Assembly (NCBI RefSeq): GCF_014174495.1
Contig: NZ_JACJHR010000013.1
Coordinates: 1-64,000 of the forward strand
Length of the DNA: 64,000 nt
From: Amycolatopsis echigonensis
GTDB lineage: Bacteria > Actinomycetota > Actinomycetes > Mycobacteriales > Pseudonocardiaceae
Direction of reading: 5' to 3'
In this document: positions 59,415 to 64,000 of the stretch, piece after piece
Position numbering within the stretch: the stretch's first letter is position 1
Layout: each line of letters starts with the position of its first letter
Position numbers and translations under genes: made by a program
Notes under the pieces: model-generated
What the model saw: the letters and a program-made list of their open reading frames with translations, nothing else
What the model was told of the DNA's origin: nothing
Database searches by the model: none

Positions 59415-60169
59415 CCCCGCAGGTCCGCCTCCAACGCGGCCGCCGTCGCGCGCAGCGACGCCACCAGCGTCGGCAACTGGTCTTTCCGGTACCGCACGCT
59501 CGGCATCGACACCGACAACCCGGCGACGACCGGGCCGTCCGGTCCGTGCACCGGCACGCCGACCGCCACCACTCCCCGCTCGGAACGGCCCTGGTTGAGC
59601 GCGAACCCGCTGCGCCGCACGCGCGCCAGGTCAGCCCGCAGCTCTGCCGGGTCCGGTCGTTCGCCGGGCTTGTCCACCGCGTAGAGCTCCTCGACCTGGT
59701 CCGGCGGCAGCTCGGCGAGCAGCAGCAGACCGGCCGTCGTCTGGTGGGCCGGGAAGACCATGCCTTCGCGTGAACCGACCCGCAACGCCTGCGAGCACTC
59801 CACGCTCGCGATGAACCGGGCCGTGTCCCCCGTCCGGACGGTCAGGTTCACCGACTCGTCCAGCAGGTCCACCAGCCGTCGCAGGTGCGGAAGCGCGGCC
59901 GCGCGCAGCTTCGACGCGGCTGACTGCGAGTGCGCGGCCAGCTCCAGCACCGGGCCCACGCGGTAGGCCCGGTTGGCGTCTTGCACGGCGAAATCGCGGT
60001 ACACGAGCATCGCGAGCAGCCGGTGCGCGGTCGAGGGCGCGACGCCGATCCGCTCAGCCACCTCCGAGACCGTCAACGGGCCTTCGAGCTGCAGCATCGC
60101 CGCGATCCGCAGGGCGTTGTCTACGCTGGCCACTGCGTACGGCGGCGGAGCCTTGAACCGTTTCTCCAT
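59411..60169 (-). CDS. IclR-family regulator
   Basis: 252 aa. N-terminal winged HTH YAVASVDNALRIAAMLQLEG, then VAERIGVAPSTAHRLLAMLV. The C-terminal effector domain has SVNLTVRTGDTARFIASVEC, HQTTAGLLLLAELPPDQVEEL and AVGVPVHGPDGPVVAGLSVS. ATG at 60169 (MEKRFKAPPP). It is divergent from the gentisate operon, with 66 bases between. It most likely controls that operon with 3-hydroxybenzoate or gentisate as effector. Confidence 0.88.
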   Translation of the reverse strand: MEKRFKAPPPYAVASVDNALRIAAMLQLEGPLTVSEVAERIGVAPSTAHRLLAMLVYRDFAVQDANRAYRVGPVLELAAHSQSAASKLRAAALPHLRRLVDLLDESVNLTVRTGDTARFIASVECSQALRVGSREGMVFPAHQTTAGLLLLAELPPDQVEELYAVDKPGERPDPAELRADLARVRRSGFALNQGRSERGVVAVGVPVHGPDGPVVAGLSVSMPSVRYRKDQLPTLVASLRATAAALEADLRG

Positions 60170-60179
60170 CCGGGCCGCC

Positions 60180-60209
60180 TTTCCGCACACCAGAATCCCG
60201 TTTTCCGCA
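60180..60209. promoter_or_regulatory. Direct repeats TTTCCGCA, candidate IclR site
   Basis: TTTCCGCA occurs at 60180-60187 and 60202-60209, 22 bases apart, about two helical turns. They lie in the 66-bp space between IclR and gentisate dioxygenase and would put a dimer pair on one face of the DNA. Confidence 0.5.
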
Positions 60210-60235
60210 GACCGGGACCAGCCCACCATAACCCC

Positions 60236-61378
60236 ATGACCAGCACTCCAGCGCGGACTCCCGTTCAGCTCGCCGCGGTCGACGCACCGGACCAGCCCGC
60301 GGTCACGCCCGCCCTCGAAAAGCTCTACCGCGGTTTCGAGCAGGAGCTGCTCGTTCCGTTGTGGACGGAGATCGGCGACCTGATGCCCGCGCACCCGCGT
60401 TCGCGGGCGGTGCCGCACCGATGGCAGTGGGAGAACCTGCTGCGGCTCGCTGAGCAGGCGGGCGAGATCGTGCCGGTCGGCCGCGGCGGGGAGCGGCGCG
60501 CGATCGCGCTGGCCAACCCAGGGCTCGGCGGCCGTCCGTTCGCGACGCCGACGCTGTGGGCCGCGATCCAGTACCTGATGCCCGGCGAGGACGCGCCCGA
60601 GCACCGGCACACGCAGAACGCGTTCCGGTTCGTCGTCGAAGGCTCAGGGGTGTGGACGGTCGTCGGCGGCGACCCGGTCCCGATGCGCCGCGGCGACTTC
60701 CTGCCGCAGGCGGGCTGGAACTGGCACGCCCACCACAACGCCACCCGCGAGCCGATGGCCTGGCTCGACGGTCTCGACATCCCGTTCCAGTACGGCATCG
60801 ACGCGCAGTTCTTCGAGTTCGGGCGCGAAACGATCAGCGAGACCGAGCGGATCACGCCCGACCGGTCTCGTTCCGAACGGCTGTGGGCGCATCCGGGCCT
60901 GCGACCGCTGTCTGTCGGCAGTGTCGCGCCCGGTTCGCCGTTGCTGGCGTACAAGTGGGAGCACACCGACGCCGCGTTGCGCGACCAGCTTGAGCTGGAA
61001 AAAGAGGGCTACGGCGGAACAGTCGAACCGGGCCACGCGGCAGTGCGGTTCGCCAATCCGCACAACGGTTCCGACGTACTGCCGACCATCCGCGCCGAGT
61101 TCCACCGCGTGGCCCGGGGCAGCGAGACCGCCCCCGTGCGCGAAACCGGCTCGTCGGTCTGCCAGGTCTTCGACGGCTCCGGCACGGTGACCGTCGGCGA
61201 CACTTCGTGGACGGTTTCACGCGGGGATCTGTTCGTCGTCCCGTCGTGGCAGCCGTTCTCCGTCAAGTCGGAGGCCGGTGCCACCGATTCCGACTCCGGG
61301 GCCCTTGACCTGTTCCGTTTCTCGGACGCGCCCGTCTTCGAGGCGCTCCACCTCGACCGTCGGGAGACCCTCCGATGA
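60236..61378 (+). CDS. Gentisate 1,2-dioxygenase
   Basis: 380 aa, bicupin. The first cupin holds the Fe(II) ligands in EHRHTQNAFRFVVEG and GWNWHAHHN. The second cupin (about residues 280-370) has CQVFDGSGTVTVGDTSWTV. The family-specific RWQWENLLRLAEQAGEIVP and PTLWAAIQYLMPGEDAPEH are clear. It opens gentisate to maleylpyruvate with O2. ATG at 60236. The next gene overlaps by four bases. Confidence 0.92.
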   Translation: MTSTPARTPVQLAAVDAPDQPAVTPALEKLYRGFEQELLVPLWTEIGDLMPAHPRSRAVPHRWQWENLLRLAEQAGEIVPVGRGGERRAIALANPGLGGRPFATPTLWAAIQYLMPGEDAPEHRHTQNAFRFVVEGSGVWTVVGGDPVPMRRGDFLPQAGWNWHAHHNATREPMAWLDGLDIPFQYGIDAQFFEFGRETISETERITPDRSRSERLWAHPGLRPLSVGSVAPGSPLLAYKWEHTDAALRDQLELEKEGYGGTVEPGHAAVRFANPHNGSDVLPTIRAEFHRVARGSETAPVRETGSSVCQVFDGSGTVTVGDTSWTVSRGDLFVVPSWQPFSVKSEAGATDSDSGALDLFRFSDAPVFEALHLDRRETLR

Positions 61379-62205
61379 AGCTCGCCACCCTCCGCATCGA
61401 CGGCGGCACGCGCGCCGTCCGCCTCGACGGCGATGTGCTGGTCGACCTCGGCTCCCCCGATCTCGGCGCACTGTTCGCCCAGGACGGCTGGGAAGCGCAC
61501 GCCGCCAAGGCAACCGGCCAGACCTGGCCCGCCGAGGGCGCGGACCTCGCCCCGGTCGTGCCGAATCCGTCCAAAGTGGTCTGCGTGGGGCACAACTACA
61601 CCAACCACATCAAGGAAATGGGCCGCGAGCTGCCCGCGTATCCGACGCTGTTCCCCAAGTTCGCCGACACCCTGACCGGTCCGGCTGACCCGATCGCGAA
61701 ACCGCCGGAGACCGACGCGCTCGACTGGGAGGTCGAACTTGTCGTCGTGGTCGGTGCGACCGTCCGGCGGGCCAGCGAGGACGAGGCCGCGGCGGCGATC
61801 GCCGGGTTCACCGTGATGAACGACGTGTCGGTCCGCGACTGGCAATTCCGCACTGTCGAGTGGACGCAGGGCAAGATCTGGCAGTCCTCGACGCCGGTCG
61901 GCCCGTACGTCGTCACCCCGGACGAGGTTGGCGGGATACGGCCGTCGCTTGAGGTGAAGACCACTGTGGACGGTCGGGTCATGCAGCACGACGACACCGG
62001 AACGCTGCTGTTCGACCCGGTGTACCTGGTGCAGTACATCTCCACGATCGTGCAGCTCAACCCGGGCGACCTGATCGCGACCGGCACTCCCGCCGGGGTC
62101 GGCCACGCGCGCGATCCGAAGATCTACCTGACCGGCGGCGAAACCGTCGTCACCGAGGTGGCCGGGATCGGCGCGTGCGTGAACCAGATCGTGAAGGAAT
62201 CCTGA
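61375..62205 (+). CDS. Fumarylpyruvate hydrolase (FAH family)
   Basis: 276 aa. FAH-fold motifs: VVCVGHNYTNHIKEM, DWEVELVVVVG with the metal-binding Glu residues, VMNDVSVRDWQFR, and LNPGDLIATGTPAGVGHARD. In a gentisate operon this is the hydrolase splitting fumarylpyruvate into fumarate and pyruvate. ATG at 61375 overlaps the dioxygenase stop. The last base of its stop starts the isomerase gene. Confidence 0.9.
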   Translation: MKLATLRIDGGTRAVRLDGDVLVDLGSPDLGALFAQDGWEAHAAKATGQTWPAEGADLAPVVPNPSKVVCVGHNYTNHIKEMGRELPAYPTLFPKFADTLTGPADPIAKPPETDALDWEVELVVVVGATVRRASEDEAAAAIAGFTVMNDVSVRDWQFRTVEWTQGKIWQSSTPVGPYVVTPDEVGGIRPSLEVKTTVDGRVMQHDDTGTLLFDPVYLVQYISTIVQLNPGDLIATGTPAGVGHARDPKIYLTGGETVVTEVAGIGACVNQIVKES

Positions 62206-62807
62206 TGGCCCCCGGAGACGCGCGGGAATGGGTCTCGTTCGGGACCGAGCTTTTCCTCTCACACGCGAACGAGCTGTCCGGACCGAGCGCGTTGCCCGGC
62301 TGGACCCGCAAGCACCTCGCCGCACACGTCGCGGCCAACGCGGACGCCCTCGGCAACCTCGTGCACTGGGCGCGGACCGGCGAGCGCACCCCGATGTACG
62401 CCTCGCCGGAGCAGCGCAACGCCGACATCGAAGCGGGCTCGCAGCTGTCCGAAGCCCAGCTCACGTCCTGGTTGCGGGATTCGGCGCGCTCGTTGGACTC
62501 CGCGATGGCCACGCTGACACCGGAGCAGTGGCGAGCCCAGGTGGTCACGGCGCAGGGCCGGACGGTTCCCGCCACCGAGATCCCGTGGATGCGGGCCCGC
62601 GAGGTGTGCGTGCACGCGGTCGACCTCGGTACCGGATTGACGTTCGCCGACCTGCCTGAGGCGTTCCTGTCCGCACTCGTCGCCGAAATCCAGGCCAAAC
62701 GCGGTCTCGACACTCTGCCGGACGGGCCGCTGCCCGACGTCGCGGCGTACCTGGCCGGACGGCCGCATTCGCTGACCGGGGTTCCCGATCTCGGTCCCTG
62801 GTTGTGA
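62205..62807 (+). CDS. Mycothiol-dependent maleylpyruvate isomerase (DinB-like)
   Basis: 200 aa. The DinB-type four-helix bundle has its metal-binding residues as His in KHLAAHVAANADAL, and Glu and His in MRAREVCVHAVDLGTG, as in the Corynebacterium enzyme. It uses mycothiol rather than glutathione to turn maleylpyruvate into fumarylpyruvate, which itself indicates an actinomycete host. ATG at 62205 shares a base with the hydrolase stop (TGATG). Confidence 0.88.
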   Translation: MAPGDAREWVSFGTELFLSHANELSGPSALPGWTRKHLAAHVAANADALGNLVHWARTGERTPMYASPEQRNADIEAGSQLSEAQLTSWLRDSARSLDSAMATLTPEQWRAQVVTAQGRTVPATEIPWMRAREVCVHAVDLGTGLTFADLPEAFLSALVAEIQAKRGLDTLPDGPLPDVAAYLAGRPHSLTGVPDLGPWL

Positions 62808-62817
62808 GGAGAGCCCC

Positions 62818-64000
62818 ATGGACACCCCTGACGTGCTCGTCGTCGGCGGCGGGATCGGCGGGCTGAGCACCGCGTATGCGCTGTCCCGGCTCGGCCTGCG
62901 GGTCCGGGTGCTGGAGCAGGCGAAGGAGTTCGGCGAGGTCGGGGCCGGCATCCAGCTCGCCCCGAACTGCACCCGGATCCTCGACGCCTACGGCCTGCTC
63001 GAAACCGCGAAGGCCCGCGGCGTCGTCCCGGACCGGATGGTCATGCGCGACGCGGTCGACGGCCGCGACCTGACCGCCCTTGACCTGCGCGACCTCGAAC
63101 GCCGCTACGGCTTCCCGTACCTGGTCATCCACCGCAGCGACCTGCACCGGCTCTTCCTCGACGCCTGCCGCGATGCAGGAGTGGAACTCCTCACTGAGCA
63201 ACGGATCGCCTCGTACGCAGCGGACCCCGCGACCGCGGTGACCGACGACGGAACCACGCACACCGCACCCGTCGTGATCGCCGCCGACGGCCTGCACTCC
63301 GTGGCCCGCAAGCACTTCACGGACGACCAGCCGGTCTCGTCGGCGTACGTCGCCTACCGCGGCACGGTGCCGATCGCCGAGGTCGGCCGCCCGGTCGATC
63401 TGTCCGAGGTCGTGGTCTATGTCGGCCCGCGCTGCCACTTTGTCCACTATGGACTTCGCGGCGGAGATTTGCTCAATCAGGTAGCGGTTTTCGAGTCTCC
63501 GAAGGCCGTGGCGGGCCTGGACGACTGGGGCACGCCGGACGAGCTGGACACCGCCTTCGCCGCCACCTGCGACGAGGTGCGGGCCGGGATCCCGCGGATG
63601 TGGCGGGACAAGTGGTGGCGGATGTACGACCGCAACCAGATCTCCACCTGGGTCGACGGCAGGCTGGCGCTGCTCGGCGACGCAGCGCACCCGCCCCTGC
63701 AGTACCTCGCCCAAGGCGCGATCATGGCCATCGAAGACGGCTGGGTCCTGGCCGAACACGCGAAACGACTGCTCGGTGAAGACGGCACGGTGGACTGGGA
63801 CGGCGCACTGGCCGCATACGAGGCGGTCCGACCGGAACACTGTCGTCGCGTCGTCCTCACCGCCCGCGCGTGGGGAAACCTGTGGCATCTGGGCGGCGTC
63901 GAGCGCGAACAACGCAACACCCTGCTGCGCGCCCGCGCGACGGACGACTACTCGTTCACCGACTGGCTGTACGGCCCGACGGCCCTGTTCCCGGAAGACG
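62818..64000 (+). CDS. 3-hydroxybenzoate 6-hydroxylase, cut at the window end
   Basis: 394 codons are present, and the end is missing by only a few residues judged by related enzymes. FAD motif VLVVGGGIGGLSTAYALSRL, FGEVGAGIQLAPNCTRILDA, the DG segment AADGLHSVARK, and GRLALLGDAAHPPLQYLAQG. Close matches to Rhodococcus 3HB6H include AYRGTVPIAEVG, YVGPRCHFVHYGLRGGDLLN and YDRNQISTWVDG. It para-hydroxylates 3-hydroxybenzoate to gentisate with NADH and O2, feeding the operon. ATG at 62818 with GAGGAGAG upstream. Confidence 0.9.
   Translation, partial: MDTPDVLVVGGGIGGLSTAYALSRLGLRVRVLEQAKEFGEVGAGIQLAPNCTRILDAYGLLETAKARGVVPDRMVMRDAVDGRDLTALDLRDLERRYGFPYLVIHRSDLHRLFLDACRDAGVELLTEQRIASYAADPATAVTDDGTTHTAPVVIAADGLHSVARKHFTDDQPVSSAYVAYRGTVPIAEVGRPVDLSEVVVYVGPRCHFVHYGLRGGDLLNQVAVFESPKAVAGLDDWGTPDELDTAFAATCDEVRAGIPRMWRDKWWRMYDRNQISTWVDGRLALLGDAAHPPLQYLAQGAIMAIEDGWVLAEHAKRLLGEDGTVDWDGALAAYEAVRPEHCRRVVLTARAWGNLWHLGGVEREQRNTLLRARATDDYSFTDWLYGPTALFPED

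Noticed and set aside
1..64000. Mobile elements, CRISPR arrays, tRNA genes or attachment sites.
   Set aside because: I looked for transposase motifs, regularly spaced repeats and cloverleaf-like sequences and saw none that I could support.

Overview
The window looks like chromosomal DNA of a high-GC actinomycete. The base composition is strongly GC-biased, with short AT-rich islands only at promoters. Many genes start with GTG, and ATGA, GTGA and TGATG start/stop overlaps are common. A maleylpyruvate isomerase of the mycothiol-dependent type is present. The family mix (AMACR-like racemases, MaoC hydratases, DUF35 proteins, MHS transporters, AcoR-like regulators) suggests Pseudonocardiaceae or a close relative such as Amycolatopsis; that assignment is inference. 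Almost the whole window is catabolic: about nine acyl-CoA or aromatic operons sit side by side, each with its own regulator. I see no rRNA, tRNA, CRISPR array, insertion sequence or phage gene.

Layout. (1) 1-171: N-terminus of an MHS-type transporter, cut by the window edge. (2) 290-11665, minus strand: a long acyl-CoA gene set (AMACR, acyl-CoA dehydrogenase, MaoC protein, a thiolase-fold protein without its catalytic residues, a DUF35 partner, two family III CoA-transferases, a PaaK-like ligase, a LysR regulator, a zinc alcohol dehydrogenase and an SDR-fold protein). Dehydrogenase, hydratase and Cys-less thiolase plus DUF35 in this order resemble the steroid side-chain retro-aldol module. 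Three copies of one operator-like element (TTCGG-N5-CCGAA-N7-TTCGG) sit upstream of three of its genes. (3) 12062-12976: hydrolase. (4) 13060-23745, minus strand: NMO-type flavoprotein, AMACR, aldehyde dehydrogenase, SDR, AMP-ligase, small zinc-ribbon protein and HyuA/HyuB, with a divergent TetR. (5) 24778-30651: MmgE/PrpD plus aldehyde dehydrogenase, MHS transporter and an AcoR-like regulator. (6) 30685-38344, minus strand: a second HyuA/HyuB/zinc-ribbon/AMP-ligase set with a duplicated EthD-like protein and an SDR, followed upstream by a LuxR-type regulator. (7) 39656-41589: second hydrolase and a divergent HTH regulator.

(8) 41603-52548: a GntR regulator and a tightly overlapping ten-gene plus-strand operon. 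It contains homologues of 2-methylfumaryl-CoA isomerase, mesaconyl-C4-CoA hydratase and a CitE-type lyase. Together these would convert mesaconyl-C1-CoA through citramalyl-CoA to acetyl-CoA and pyruvate, as in the second half of the 3-hydroxypropionate bicycle. (9) 52631-56706: flavin hydroxylase, extradiol dioxygenase and C-C hydrolase for meta-cleavage of an aromatic, with a divergent TetR. (10) 56781-59414: small conserved proteins and an AI-2E family membrane protein. (11) 59411-64000: a complete 3-hydroxybenzoate-to-gentisate-to-fumarate/pyruvate route with a divergent IclR.

How it works together: acids are activated by AMP-ligases or CoA-transferases, epimerised by AMACR enzymes, oxidised and hydrated. 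They are then cleaved by thiolase, retro-aldolase or CitE lyase to central metabolites, while aromatics enter by ring cleavage. Substrates of the two hydantoinase-like carboxylases and of the retro-aldol module cannot be read from sequence alone.
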